64,000 nt of DNA, from NCBI RefSeq assembly GCF_028583425.1, contig NC_072791.1, forward strand, positions 45,701,368-45,765,367, written 5' to 3'. Shown one piece after another: positions 1 to 12,057 of the stretch. Both the position numbers and the translations under genes were made by a program. The first letter of the stretch is position 1. Each line of letters begins with the position of its first letter. A model generated the notes under the pieces. That model was not told the DNA's origin. It did not search any database and worked only from the letters and a program-made list of their open reading frames with translations. This DNA is from Eublepharis macularius (taxonomy: Eukaryota > Chordata > Lepidosauria > Squamata > Eublepharidae).

Positions 1-656
1 GAACTCGCTTTCAAAGTGTAGGATTTGCCCATTTAGTTCTGACAGTACATATTCAGAAAAGATTTCCACATATTCTATTGCTCTGCCTGTCCACACAATC
101 AGCAAGGAACTGCACAGGCTCTGTGGTGTGCCCCTTCACCTCACCACTTTTCACATGGTCAGTCATGAAGCAAAATGTATCTGCCTTTACCAGAGACAGT
201 TCCTGAGATCCAAGTTGTATGCTATAGTGCTGGCCTGGAACTGCAGGAAGTTGGCATACAGAAGCAATCCTATGTTACAAGCCACCTGCTCTGAAACCGT
301 CAAATAGATATCTAAGTACTAACTTTGTCCCTGGTTAATTTTCTAATGAAACAAGTGGAGAACATCCCTTGCACCTATACAGTCTTGCAAGCAATAAAAC
401 AGTTCATATCAAAGTGAACTTTTGAAAGATTCCTACACTCAGTCTCTCTGCAAAATCAAAACTGGCTTTATTCTGTCCCCTCTAGTTCCTGGAACTATAA
501 AGGAAGCTGCCTTCTAGAAAGAGAGAAGTGAGTGCCTGTCTATCTGCAGACAGACTGTCTCATCAGGGGCAAAGCTCTTGTCACCTGCTCTGCTTTAAGA
601 ACTAGTTTGTTAATGGCAAGTAGTAATTGTGAAATTTGACTCTCTTTTGTGTATTT
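1..656. other. Left edge, no recognised feature
   Basis: I looked on the minus strand for further EIF2B2 exons, because the gene runs leftward, and recognised none. The stretch reads as intron or degraded repeat. Confidence 0.4.
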
Positions 657-720
657 GTACATTGTAAGCCGCTTTGGGTCTGTACTGTATAAAGAAAGGT
701 GGATTAAAAGTGTCCTAAAA
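657..720 (+). repeat. SINE/LINE 3' tail fragment
   Basis: It contains the phrase 'gtaagccgctttgggt' followed by an A-rich end with TAAATAAATG. This is the usual 3' tail of squamate CORE/tRNA-type SINEs and L2-type LINEs, and only the tail is recognisable. Confidence 0.5.
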
Positions 721-1082
721 TAAATAAATGACATTTTATTTATTTTATTTACTTTATTTATAGCCCACCATTCTCACTGAGATTCAAGGCACATTACAGG
801 ATATTTAACAGTGTAATTAGACAGCGTAAGATAACCAATAAATAATGCAGTAAGAGTAGGATTGCAGAATTAGAGAATAATGCAAACAACAAACTATCTA
901 AGGCAAGGTATACTATAAATGATACAGAAAGTGGATTACAAGGTAAAAATGGGGCCAAAGAGATAAATGCTTTCCAGTAGCCCGAAATGCTGGCAAAGGA
1001 TGATAGGGCAGTTTTGTTTTGTGCCAAGATAAAGAAAGGAGAGAAGGGGGAATGGCAGTTTCCTGGCAGAGAGGGAAGACTG
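721..1082 (-). repeat. L2-type LINE 3' fragment
   Basis: A T-rich start followed by 'ttctcactgagattcaagg' matches the 3' end of the longer L2 copy at 8286-10215, where the same phrase sits near 8313. The element lies on the minus strand and is heavily truncated. A fold-back element is inserted at its right edge. Confidence 0.5.
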
Positions 1083-1422
1083 TTTAGCTTTTAGCATAGA
1101 TGCAGAGGAGTTAGCCATGTTAGTCTGTGGTAGCAAAATCAAAAAGAGTCCAGTAGCACCTTTAAGACTAACCAATTTTATTGTAGCATAAGCTTTCGAG
1201 AATCAAGTTCTCTTCGTCAGATGCCTGATACAGATACTGGCCAAATACAGAAGAGCAGGAGAGAGAAGAGAGGCGTCTCTTCTCTCTCCTGCTCTTCTGT
1301 ATTTGGCCAGTATCTGTATCAGGCATCTGACGAAGAGAACTTGATTCTCGAAAGCTTATGCTACAATAAAATTGGTTAGTCTTAAAGGTGCTACTGGACT
1401 CTTTTTGATTTAGCTTTTAGCA
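1083..1422 (+). mobile_element. Perfect fold-back retroposon-like element with 14-bp TSD
   Basis: The direct repeat TTTAGCTTTTAGCA occurs at 1083-1096 and 1409-1422. The insert between starts TAGATGCAGAGGAGTT, the same head as the copies at 16258 and 33537. It then contains a perfect inverted repeat, 1136-1271 against 1276-1411, around a 4-nt loop, with arms of 136 bp and no mismatch that I can find. The arm carries the family core, including 'agtagcacctttaagac' and 'agctttcgagaa'. A duplication of this length suggests target-primed insertion by LINE machinery. The identical arms mean it is young, or that it is an assembly artefact. Confidence 0.75.
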
Positions 1423-1839
1423 GTGGCCCCTACTTATGCCAACATAGCAGGAGAGGAATCTGGACTGCAACCACTTTCCATCTCCAAGTATACCACGGTC
1501 AACACACCTTACCATAGAGGATGGGCTGAAATTTTAGCAAGAAAGCACTCAAAATCAATATAACAAGATGGCCTTTCTACATCAGAAATAAGGTAGATCA
1601 AAACCAACTTGCCCTTCTGATATTGCTTGCATTTTTGAATCACTTTAGACAGTTTGTTAATGATAGTATTATGAAGAGTAAATTTCCTCTGTAATTGACC
1701 ACAGACCACTCCTTTGAGCTGTGTCTGCCCCTCCTCCAGTGCGGTCTCAAGCAGAGTTACACCATTCTAAGTCCACTAAGGTCACTAGGCTTAGACTAAC
1801 AACAGACTTCACTTCATCAGCCGCATGAAGCCAACTATC
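1423..1839. other. No recognised feature
   Basis: I recognise neither a gene nor a repeat here. Confidence 0.4.
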
Positions 1840-1968
1840 ATGCATCTGACGAAGAGAGCTGTGGTTCTCGAAAGTTTATGCCTCAATAAAGTTGATTAGT
1901 TTTAAAGGTGCTACTGGACTTTTTACTATTTTGCAACTACAGAGTAGCACGGCTAACTCTTCTGGATC
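1840..1968 (-). repeat. Fold-back family relative, single arm
   Basis: Read on the minus strand it has the family head (agatccagaagagttagc), the core 'agtccagtagcaccttt' and the end 'ctctcttcgtcagatgcat'. It is a simple, non-palindromic copy and is clearly older than the one at 1083. Confidence 0.6.
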
Positions 1969-2219
1969 TATCTGCATAGGATTGCATTGTTAAGGTTTCA
2001 CTGGACTATGTATTGTCGATGTATTGTCGAAGGCTTTCACTGGACTCCTGTTTAAAGGCTTTATAGTTCCATTGCTCCTGGTTATCCTAAGGGGAAAAGC
2101 AAACTATGCGTAGGGAAACAGGTTTAACCGATCTCTCTCTCTCTGTGTTATATACACAAAGATATAGCAAGTACAAGGAAGCCGAACCAACTGGAAATAA
2201 GATCTGTCGTGCGGGGATA

Positions 2220-2680
2220 CGGGGAAAGGTACGACTGCGAAGAAAGTCTCAACCAGATTGGAGCTCGTGTGAGCCGCGGAGGCAGCTCAGCCCTCCCCTC
2301 GCCCTCTCTTTCTCACCCGCATTGTCCCAGCGCCCGTGCGCCACGATCCTCCGCAGCAGCCCCACAGTTTGCCGGGCAGCCTCCTCCGAGCGCGGCCGCT
2401 CCCCGCCCCGCTTCAGCAGCGCCACGAAGTCCTCAATCTGGCCGGACAGTTCCGACTCCTTCTTTGTCGCCGTCACTCCCGACATTTCGGCAACTCTGAG
2501 GGAGAGAAGGGGGAACTGTTCTGCGGCGGGACTGGGAAAAAAGGGCTCTGCAGCCTGCCGGAATGCTTTGCGATACGGACGCCTTTCCGGAATAGGGCCG
2601 TTCCTATTGGCTAAGGAAAGACACGAGCCCAGCCAGATTGCAAGCAGTATGTCCAGTCATAGGAGGGGGCGGAGTCTTAT
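2220..2680 (-). promoter_or_regulatory. EIF2B2 CpG-rich promoter
   Basis: The region is CpG-rich around the EIF2B2 first exon. On the minus strand a CCAAT box (ATTGG on plus at 2606-2610) lies about 120 nt upstream of the start codon. A GC box (gggggcgg, 2665-2672) lies about 180 nt upstream. No TATA box is evident, which fits a housekeeping translation factor. Confidence 0.6.
2317..2485 (-). CDS. EIF2B2: EIF2B2 exon 1 (eIF2B subunit beta, N-terminus)
   Basis: This exon encodes the N-terminus of the beta subunit of eIF2B, the cytosolic decameric guanine-nucleotide exchange factor that recharges eIF2 and is the target of the integrated stress response. The translation begins [20 protein letters not shown] and continues with [23 protein letters not shown] and RWDNAG. 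This lines up with human EIF2B2 from memory (SELSERIESFVETLKRGG, ARETLGLLRQII, RWSNAGE). The exon is 169 nt (56 codons plus one base) and ends at a GTGAGA donor (GT at 2316-2315 on the minus strand). The ATG is the first in frame and sits in a CpG island. The remaining exons are expected left of the window. PGF lies divergently to the right, as in human. Confidence 0.9.
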
Positions 2681-2815
2681 TGCCCAGGGCTTATGTTTTA
2701 TACAGGACGTTGGAAGACGTAGGATGGTGTGGCTTGCTTTCACTGTTTAGGATTGGATTACAATGGGTAAATATATGTGGCCGGTGAAAGTGGAGCACGT
2801 TTTTTGTGGCATAAG

Positions 2816-2972
2816 CATGCCTATCTGCATTCACGCAAGCTTATGTCACAACGAATCTGTTCTCTGAATTTTTTATTTAACGTCCTTCAGTTTCAAAGAT
2901 GCTATTTTTTTCCTCGTAGGGGCAAAGTAACCTTGGTACATGTTTTTATTTCTGGCTGCTACACACGGCTAT
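2816..2972 (-). repeat. Degraded fold-back-family copy
   Basis: The stretch contains 'gcaagcttatgtcacaa', 'tttcaaagatgctat' and 'gctgctacacacggcta'. These are worn forms of the minus-strand core and head of the family at 1083 and 16258. It is old. Confidence 0.35.
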
Positions 2973-4155
2973 AAAAGCCACCCTTTTCAAATTATGGCTT
3001 CTGTTTTTGAGGGATGTTGATTGATGCAGCCTCTGAGAGTGCTATGCTACAGCCGCAAGCTGGAAAAACTACCCTTCCTAAACATTTTCTCATCTGTGAA
3101 ACAGGGTAATTTCACACTAACTTGTTTCTGTGAAATGCACTCGTTTCTTTCATCCAGTTGTTCCACAGAGTTGTGACATCACTCCCAAACGTTCCAGTAC
3201 TGTGTTCTTCCATTGTACTCCCAATTTTTCCTCAAATGTTGATTTATGATTCCCTCACTTCCAAACAGCTTCAACACTGCTGTGCAGTCTTTGCATGCAG
3301 GGTGTAATAGCTATGTCAGACTAGGATTAGGCTCTGGAAGACAGGTTCATATCTCCAGTCTTAGAGGACTTTCGATAGCTGACCTTGGGGCAGTCATTGA
3401 GTGCAACACTAAGCTGGTCAACAGACTTACATGGGTGTTGTTGCTCTGTTTAGAGTTACACTGATTCTCTTTTAGCCTAACTTACCTCATGAAGGTAAAA
3501 TAGACAACACTGCTCTGAGATTCTAGAAGAAAGTGCAGAATAAAAATAGTTATGTGGCCTTGTGTTATAGTACTATAGTCTTGCTTTCTATGGAAGATTA
3601 TTCTGTGAAACAAGAAGCTGATGGTGATGGCGTTTCCCATACCTTTCCACTTAATTGTTGCTCTATTTCCCTGCACTTCCACCATCACTTTTCATACATG
3701 GACCCTCCTGCCATCAGCAATCTCCATTTTATTCATTTTAATAGAACCACAGTAACATAAAAATATTTTTAATTATGTGCCATAATACACAATTGTATAT
3801 AAATAAGAAACTTTTCCAGTGGAGATTAACCACTTTTTGTTTGTTTTCTTAACTTTAGAATGGCATGGTTGGAAACAAAGGCTGCACAGACATCATGGAT
3901 TTGCTGAGGGTTTTGTGTTATAGTTGGGTTACATTTCAGTTATGTTCTCAGACTGCAATCCTACCTTGCAAGTTTCTGTTTACTTGTATGAAGCTACATT
4001 GTTCAATGACACTGTTGCACATGTCTTTATTGGTTAGAAAAGGATATTAGGCTACTGCCCACCTGTAGTGCTCTAGATATGCCCACCAGTGCAGTGCCAC
4101 ACATTATGCATTTGCAGTATGGATGGGGGCTGCAGAATTTTACTGGAAAAAACAG
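2973..4155. other. Intergenic; one old SINE trace near 3296-3490
   Basis: Around 3300-3480 'agactaggatt', 'gacaggttcatatctcc' and 'gaccttggggcagtcattg' resemble a worn plus-strand CORE-type SINE (tRNA-like head, then the core). I recognise nothing else. Confidence 0.35.
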
Positions 4156-4501
4156 TAATGTGTGTTATGTATTGGGCTAGCTTCAAGTAAAGCGGGGCTC
4201 CTCAGGTCTGCAGTCCTAGTGGGTAACAGGATTAGCAACAGCCAATCGATCCTCCTGGATGAGGACCAATTGCCGGTTGTAAATTCATTACATTATATCT
4301 AGTGCATGCAAATGAAGGATCCTAGTTGCATGTGTTCTTATTGGGGGGTTACTGAAAAGGGGCGTAGTTTGGGTGCATATATGTGGTTCTCCCGGGAGTG
4401 AGTTACTTAGTTGTATTTGGCAATAAAGATGTTCTTATGAGCTGAAATCACTGTCTGGCTGAAATCACTATGGGACAAGTCCTAGAACTTAATAATGTGT
4501 G
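4156..4501 (+). repeat. LTR-like insertion, possible solo LTR
   Basis: The 9-bp direct repeat TAATGTGTG occurs at 4156-4164 and 4493-4501. The roughly 330-bp insert between contains a TATA-like 'catatatg' and, about 45 nt later, AATAAA. This spacing resembles the U3-R layout of an LTR. The terminal bases are not a clean TG...CA pair, so the family is not fixed. Confidence 0.35.
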
Positions 4502-5689
4502 AAATCATAATTCTAATTCAGTTCCAGTTGATTATACAAAAGCATTGGCTGTGTAGTGCTAAGAGCCTTAGGGCATGCAGACATATTATTCAATAGATGT
4601 TATTCCCAGGAAAGTGTCCTGTGGAGTGCACTGAAAAACATACAAAGGTGGCTGTGGTCAGGATAAGCCAAACAATACATCGTAATACAACAAGCCCCTG
4701 CAGAGTATCCCATGTAACACAATGCATGACAAACAGAGTACAGAGTGTCACACAAGAATGGAAATGCCACTGGCTGTTCCAGTTTTAACAGAGAATCCAA
4801 AGGATATTAATGGCAACTCATTGCATTCCAGTGTTTCCAGTATTATTTCCCCATCTTTTTTGAGATCTAATTTGTGGCAATTTAAAAAACTTAAAGTACA
4901 ATTGCAATGCTATTCTGTCTTGTATGGACAATCAAAGTGCTATTAAGGTTTATCTGGACTAAACTTTTCTCTCTTCTGTTTTCAGACTTCAATAATTCCT
5001 TTCTCTCATGGCCAACTCATTCTTTCTGTTCAGCAAGTTCTTTGGGGTTGTATGGGAGAGTAGTGTTTTTCACTTAGTAGTTAGCCTAAGTTATTACTCA
5101 TTTTTATTTTTTTATTTTTTTTAATTCACACTAATAATAAAAGAAAATATAAATAGTGGCTATCTACAAAGTGAAAGAAATACTTAAACCCCTTTGAGAA
5201 GAAAAGTAGCAACAACAACTGGCTCTGACCAATCCAATTGCAATTGTATTAGATATGACTTCACACCATAGAAAAGTCTTTCCCCAATAGTCACTCCCAG
5301 ATTTATGAGGGCCAAACAATAATCGTTGCAGTTAATGACTAGCATGAGATCTGTACCTCAGGAAGGTTCTCAGCTGTTTTCCTTTTATCTGGCACGAGCA
5401 TGTGGGAACCACATGCAAACTGCAAGCCCCACCATGTAAGGCTTTATCCACTTTCCTGAAACATGGGGCGGATACCACTCGGGGGAAAACTGCTCTGAAG
5501 ACCCACAGGACAGGTGGCATGTCAAAGAGCTAGGATCACTTCTCTGAGGGATCAGGAGAGAGCAGCAGGAGAAAGCCAGCATTATGGCTAGGACATTGGC
5601 CTTAGACTCTGGAAATTTGGTTCAAATCCCTAAAGCTTACATCCAGTGACCAGATGCAAAAAAAGAAAATAAAGCATATTTAATGAAAA
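4502..5689. other. Intergenic, no recognised feature
   Basis: The stretch is AT-rich with short T/A runs near 5100-5140. I recognise no coding sequence or repeat family. Confidence 0.4.
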
Positions 5690-6112
5690 CAACATTTTTA
5701 GCAATATGGAACTTACCCAGAAGGAGTATATCTATATCAGTAGACAATACTCAATAGCCTAGTCTATAATCCCTGTTCCTTACCAACATATCTTTCTGAG
5801 CTATTATGGCACAGCACTATAATCTGAGTAGAAAGCCCTCCTGAATAATTCAGTCTTGCATAGTTTGCAGAAAGTCAGGAGAGTGGGAGCTTTCCTGACC
5901 TCCTCAGAGGTAGCCCGTTCCACAAGGTGGGGGCTACCACAGAGAAAACGCATGTACAGGCAGCTGTTGATTTTATAGGATGATATCCACAGAAGGATTT
6001 GTTCAGATGAGCGAAGCTGCCTTGGCAGATAAGAAGAGTGGATAAATAATATTCTTAAAACCATAGGGATGTTGTCTTTTAAACTCCTTGGGCAATCCAC
6101 TGTCAGACCTTA
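5690..6112 (-). repeat. L2-type LINE fragment
   Basis: It aligns along its length with the 3' part of the L2 copy at 8655-9000. Shared phrases include 'gagtagaaagccctcctgaata', 'ggagctttcctga', 'gggctaccacagag' and 'gttcagatgag'. It is truncated and carries no coding frame. Confidence 0.7.
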
Positions 6113-6249
6113 TTAACTCACCCTTTCCTCCTCTCCCCAGCCCCATAATATTTGTTTTCAACTATATTATAGTCTTCTTTTTCTAGTTTACTTATATATG
6201 GTAAAACCTAAATCTTAACATTGAATATGTGGTAAGGACACACAAGACC

Positions 6250-6448
6250 TATGGTTGCCAACCTGAAGATCTTCCAGAATTACAACTCCTCTCCAGACAA
6301 TAGAGATCAGTTCCCCTGCAGGACATGACAGCTTTGGTGGGCAGACTTATCACACCCTGCCGTGCTACCTCCCCAAACTAAAACCTCCCCAGACAATACC
6401 CCACGCAACATACAAGAATTCTGCAAGCTGGAGTTGGCAGCCCTACGA
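6250..6448. repeat. MITE, 'GGGTTGCCAAC' family
   Basis: It begins 'tggttgccaacctgaag' and ends 'gagttggcagcccta', which are inverted ends. The interior has the family phrase 'agagatcagttcccctgcagg'. Better copies are at 57181, 13057 and 19598. It is non-coding. Confidence 0.6.
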
Positions 6449-7644
6449 ATGCTCTCAGCAAACTTGAGGGGTTCACTTCACTGGTAGTAAACAATTATAT
6501 TTTACCTCCTGGAGTTATTAAGTCAGATTCTTGTGCCATCCTCTGGGACTTTTTTTTTTGGTCCAATAGGATAAGGTTGCTACAAAACTAATTTGGATGA
6601 GTCTGGAATTGCATCTCCCACCCACAGCTTCCTCTGGACTGTTCTCAGGAACTTTGTGTGTTTTTTTACCCAGAAACCCCTTTGGTGTTCCCTGATTCAA
6701 ATAGTAACAATCCCACGATTTCTCATCTGAAGGAGACGTTCCTGAGGTCATGCTCCTTCCTAGATATGTCTGTGGAGAGCTGCCTTCTCAGCGCCTGGAT
6801 GCCTGCAACTTGGATGTGATTGGCTGGGCCAGTTCCAAGTCCGCCTGGCTTCAGTCTGGCCTGTCAGTTTCCCTTGGCCTTACAAGAGGCGATGCTCCTT
6901 GCAGTTATCTCCGTCCCGGTCCCTGCTTCTTTCGTTTGCCCTGAGTCTAGCATCTTTCAGATTAGCTGCAATATCAAAGTTTTGGGTTAAGGCTGTTGTT
7001 ATTTCAGCTGGGGGAGGCGGCTCCGGATTAAATTGTCTGAGAAAACCCATCTGGCGCATTCCCAAGGAAGGTTACTGCAGCCTTGGCATCAAGTGCCCTT
7101 AAGAAGGGGAGGGGAGGAGGTGACAGGGCAAAGGGAAAGAGTACATTCCTTCTATGCAGACACACTAATTCTCTGCTCTCTCCCCCTTTTGCCATCAATC
7201 TTCTAGGGACTAGAGGACATTATAAATGGAATTCAGTAGCTGATGTATTTTTCTCACCAGTCTGAATAAAGATGATAGCTATTGCTCTTGCCTTCTTGTT
7301 ACTATTCAAATATTGATTTTATATAGTACTCAACAAGAGCACTGAACTTTACACAGTACAATAAGTAGAGAGAGAGAGGTCCCTATCTAAGGTGTTTGCA
7401 ATCTAAATTTCAGCAACTGGGGACACAATCCAGAGAGGGAAGAAAAGAGGAAGCAGAGATAATAAGAAAGGAATGAAATAAAATATTTAGATTTTGTTTT
7501 AATTGGGGGTGAGGAAAGGTGAATCAGGAAGTTTCCTCACTTTCTTAGATCAGCTGGCATCAAACGTGGGTGTCAACCATTAAGAGATCCTGAGTTCCAG
7601 AAACATGTTGCTCCGGTGTCATAAGAGCCCCATTGACTTAAGAT
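6449..7644. other. Intergenic, no recognised feature
   Basis: The open frames here are short and show no family resemblance. No repeat is confidently assigned. Confidence 0.4.
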
Positions 7645-8045
7645 TTGTCGCCAGGCACAATTCAAAGTGCAGATTCTGTCTGGAAAGAGCTAGATAACAT
7701 GCTTATTAGAAGGACTGCCTTCTCCCATATGAACTTCTCTCTCCAAACAGTTCTCCTTTGGAGGCCTTTCTTCAATTGTCTTTGCCTTCAGAAGTTAGCT
7801 GCCACCAGACTTCTATTTTATTATACAAAAGGCAGTGCCTTTTCCATGGTGACACCCTGGTTAGGGAACCCTAACACTATCTTTAGATACTAATATTTAA
7901 ACAAATTTTATTGTGGTTTTTTTTCTTGTGGTTTTATATGTTTTCTTCAGTGAATTGAGGCTTTAAATTTTTCACACGATATTTTCATTGTGTTTTATGT
8001 TTATTAGATTTGTTTTGTAAACTTACCCCACTCATACCCTGTTTT
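7645..8045 (+). repeat. L2-type LINE C-terminal/3' UTR fragment
   Basis: The pattern 'ctcctttggaggcctttcttcaa' and 'ggcagtgccttttccatggtg', followed by a T-rich 3' UTR, resembles the end of L2-type ORF2 and its tail. It is degraded and assigned by family resemblance only. Confidence 0.4.
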
Positions 8046-8285
8046 TTTTTAATTGCAGTGCAATGTAGAAATGCCTAAATAAGTAAATACAAGGCCTCTT
8101 TAATAACAAGATGAGGGGTGGCCTCAGGAGGTATATTTGGTGGGTCAGCAACCTCTGCCTCCTCTGCTGGTGCCACCATTTATCCTCCATTGGTTGCATC
8201 TCATCTCCTTTTCCCACCTGCCCTTCCTCACTTCTGCCCCCCACCCCAGAATTAGACTACCCCTGTTCACATTACAGCGAACACG

Positions 8286-10215
8286 TGTTTGTTTATTATT
8301 ATAATACAACTTTCTCACTGAGATTCAAGGAGGATTACATACTGCAAGTGAATACATTATAATTAATAGCTAGAACATTAACTGAGGGTCAAACCACACG
8401 AGACAAAAAACATTTGAATTACACTCAAATACACTCTAATTACAAAACACACTAGAATTACCTGTGTAATTCGAGTGTATTTTGTCTCGTGTGGTGAGAC
8501 CCTGAGCAAAATACAATTTGATCAACAGTTAAGACATTTAAGGAAAGCAGATACGATAAGGTATGGTAAAAGAAAATTTGGAAACTAGCATAAAGCGAAC
8601 ACAGAGATGGAACCCTTCTGAACTAAAGCTTAATTAATTAACTTGACGTCTTTAGCAACATGGAACTACCCAGTAGGAGCTTATCTATATCAGCAGACAG
8701 TACCCAACAGCCTAGTCCATAGTCCCTGCCTCCCAAAGTCCCTTACCAAAGTATCTCTTTGAATTATTTCTTATGACATAAATTGATAATCTGAGTAGAA
8801 AGCCCTCCTGAATAATTTAGTTTTGCCTAGTTTGTAGAAAGCCAGAAAAGTTGGAGCTTTCCTGATCACCTCGGACAAGCCATTCCATAAGATAGGAGCT
8901 ACCACAGAGTAAGCATATATACGGGCAACTGTTGATTTAGCCTAACTGCAGGGTGGGTTCTGCAGAAGGCCTGTTCAGATGAGTGAAGTTGCCATGGGTT
9001 CTAGCTGCCATGGCAGAACATAGAGAGAAAGAGAGAGTTGCACAGATATGAAGGGCCAAGGCCATGAAGGACTTTGAATGTAATAGTCATGACCTTGAAT
9101 TGAACCCAGTAATTGATAGGTAGCCAATGGAGTGACTGCAGAATGGGAGTGATATGTACACTCTGTCTAGCTCCTGAAAGTAAATGAGGTGCAGCATTTT
9201 CACCAACTGGAGTCTCCAAGTTAACTGTGAGGGGAAACCTATGTAGAGTGAATTACAGTAGTCTAGTTTCAATGTTACCACGGTATGGATTCAGATGGCC
9301 AGGTCAGCTGCATTAGGGTAGGGGCCATTTTCCAGGCTGGTCTGAATTGAGAGAAGGCCTATTTTGCTACAGCATTTACTTGCTTCTCTGTGTGCAGTGT
9401 TGGACTCAGTCTAACCTCTAGGCTCTTAACTGAATTAGCCTGGGTCAACTACAACCCATCAAAGGTCAGAAGCACAATGTCCTTAAAGATCTCTGCTTTT
9501 CCAACCAGCATCACTTTAGTCTTGTTTGGGTTCAGTTTCAATTTGTTTGCTTTCAGCCATTTGACAAGAGTTGCTGTCAAGCAGCAATTCAGTACCTCTG
9601 CAGCATCACCATGAGATCTGGATTGTGAAATATAGAGCTGGGTATCATCTGCATATAGATGGCATCCAATTCCATAGCTATGAATAATTGCTCCTAAAAT
9701 CTTTACATAGAGTTTGAATAACATGGGAAATAAGTTTGCACCTTGTGGAACCCCACAAGACAGTTCCCACACTGAGGATAGCTGGTCTCTAGAAGCAACC
9801 CTTTGAGTCTGTTCCATGAAGAACGATTTAAACTGGTCCAAGGTGCACCCCCTGATACCTACTTCTACCTCCAAATGCCTCAACAGGATGACGTGGTCTA
9901 CTGTATCAAAGGCAGCAAATAGGTCCAATGAAGCAGGGCTGTTGTCTACGTTCAAGCGGAAGTCATCAACTAGAGTTACTAGACCAATCTTCGTCCCATA
10001 GCCTGGCCTAAAATCATACTGAAAAGGATCCAGAGCAGAAGAGTTGTCCAAAAAGGCCTGAAGTTGGTCAGCTACTGCTCTCTCAACCATTTTGCCCAGG
10101 AAGGGCTTATTAGAAACTGGGTGATAACTGGCTACATCTTTTATGTCTAAGGATATCCTGCCTGTAAGTGTATACATCTGTTTATAAGAAAAAGCCAACG
10201 TGTTCACCTTGCAAA
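8286..10215 (-). mobile_element. L2-clade LINE with reverse-transcriptase remnant
   Basis: The minus-strand frame at 10207-9449 encodes a reverse-transcriptase core. Motifs in order are SYHPVSNKPFLGKMVE, LDPFQYDFRPGYGTK, the catalytic-palm AAFDTVDHVILL, GVPQGANLFPMLF, CHLYADDTQLYIS (the YADD active site) and KLKLNPNKTKVMLVG. These are L2-clade signatures. A second frame piece (9281-9087) gives LDYCNSLYIGFPS and a further one HITPILQSLHWLPINY, the usual L2 C-terminus. The gaps between the pieces are frameshifts of an aged copy, and the 5' half is missing. The 3' UTR holds a nested MITE at 8387-8501 and ends in T-rich sequence near 8290. Confidence 0.85.
8382..8506. mobile_element. 115-bp hairpin MITE nested in the L2
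   Basis: The ends are GGTCAAACCACACGAGACAAAA (8387 on) and its inverted partner ending TGTCTCGTGTGGTGAGACC (to 8501). They are flanked by CTGAG on both sides (8382-8386 and 8502-8506). The duplication can also be read as the 3-mer TGA if the element is taken as GGGTC...GACCC. The terminal GG-YY-AA-CCACA pattern resembles the larger elements at 12061 and 59602. Confidence 0.7.
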
Positions 10216-12057
10216 TGAAACCAGGGACCTGAACCTGGATAAATGTGGGGCTTATATCACCTGTTCAGCTGTTCACGTCTTGACTGTATCATTACTCAAA
10301 GAAAAGTTAAGTGTACCTTGCACACAGATTTTATGTGTAACTAGTTCACAGCTAAGATTCCTTCCTTCACGCATCTTGAAACACAGTGCAGCAACCTGTG
10401 TATGCCCCATAAAGTGTTCCCAACTTTCACAAGATGTGAGAATTTGGGAAGCCATGTCAGGCATGTGCTGCTAGGAGTGCTGTGTTTCAGAGCACTAGAG
10501 GAAGGAGGGCAGGGGGAAAGGAGGGAAAGAGTCTTACAGTGCAATGCTGAGAAGAATCAGTGGACTAGAAGGCCAAAACTCTGCTTAGGACTATGCTGTT
10601 AATTGCTAAAAGTCCTGAGCGGGAAACCACAAGTGGAATGGAGGCAGAGGTGTGCACCCCCTGGTGATACCCTTGTTGAGCCACCACTGTATATATAATA
10701 TATATATAAAATATAGAGAGAAGTTGTGTCAAAGGTTATCACTGAAATAAGCTATTATTGTATTTATGTATTTGTAATGTAGTATCCTTTTAACGTTTTT
10801 CTTTTTTTGTAAGTGGATAACTTGAATTGTTGATATATGCCAATAAAGGCTAACTTGAATTTGAACTTATATAGAGAATGTCTCCTGTTTGTCTTTGCCT
10901 TGCACTCCAGTAATTGTGCTTTCTCCCCACTTGGTTTACTGTCCATCCCACTTCAGCCCATGTGCCTCCTATCCCTTTCCCAGACCACTTTAGGCACGCA
11001 ACAAAGTCTGTCATTGCTTACAAAAGCTTGTGCCATAATACACTAGCTCAAAGTACTACAGTACTTTTAAAATATTTTGTTAACTAATGCCAAGGGCCCA
11101 GGAAATGCCATAAAGGGGCAGGATTGTGTGCCCAAGACAGGAGGATTGAATTTCACGCACTAATTGAAAATAATCATCCATCGTCACATTGGCTACAAGA
11201 CTGAAGTGGGATAAGGACTCTGCGTGCTTAGCAGCAGAAACAGAGGCAACTGGGGCGGGATCCATATAAAGAAGCAAAAGGCGTCTGTATGACGAGAACA
11301 TGGAGGCAGCAGGGAGTGATGCCAGGACCAAGCACCAGGAGGAGGCTCACTGGGGGAAATGCTGGATTTATTTTGGATCATGCAATATAAATGCAGGGCC
11401 AAAACAAATGAGGTGGGAGAGCAGCCATCCCTGGCAGCTTGAAGGGCTGGGCTGGCAAAGCAAAAGCCCAAGACACCCCCTTCCTTTCTGTGCAGTTGCT
11501 GGAAGAAGGAAGATGTTGCTCAGGCAGCGGCAGAAGCCAAAGTGTTCTGTCCAGGGAGAGTCTCTGCCTGGCCCAACTTTCCACCCTCCCTCTTTACCCT
11601 CCCCCATGGGTGCCCCAATCAAACTTCTTTTCACTAGAAGCCCTGGCAAAATCCTGGTTTCTAATAGAGGACTCCGGAGTTCATGCCATTAAACAGGAGG
11701 CCATGATCTATGGATAAATAAAGACTACAAAGCTAATGGGAGATGGTTTGAGTTCCCAAATGCTTGTTTTCCTTTGTGGCAATCATGGCATCGCCATCCC
11801 TTTTCAGCCGCTGCACAAGGAATTGCCTTCCCACAGCTGGAGCCTATGTATCCCTGGAGCCTTCCCGTAGTTGGCTACGTTGGTAATGGCAGCAAAGGTC
11901 AGTTTATAAGTGAGTCCCACACTTTTCCCAGGCTACATAGCCTGCTGTGCTGGCGTGGCCTGGAGAAATTTCCGATGGTGGCACTTGCCAGGTTAGCTAG
12001 TGATATGATCTCAACAGTCTCTGCTCACTTCTGTGCTGTTCTATCTGTGCATGTGTC
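10216..12057. other. Intergenic; TA-rich microsatellite at 10686-10715
   Basis: A (TA)n-type run lies at 10686-10715. A tail-like 'ccaataaaggctaacttgaatt' near 10840 resembles a LINE 3' end. The longer open frames at 11300-11700 overlap on both strands and match no family I know. Confidence 0.4.

Noticed and set aside
2106-2750. 214-codon plus-strand frame opposite EIF2B2 exon 1
   Set aside because: It is a shadow of EIF2B2 exon 1 and its CpG-rich promoter, with no recognisable domain.
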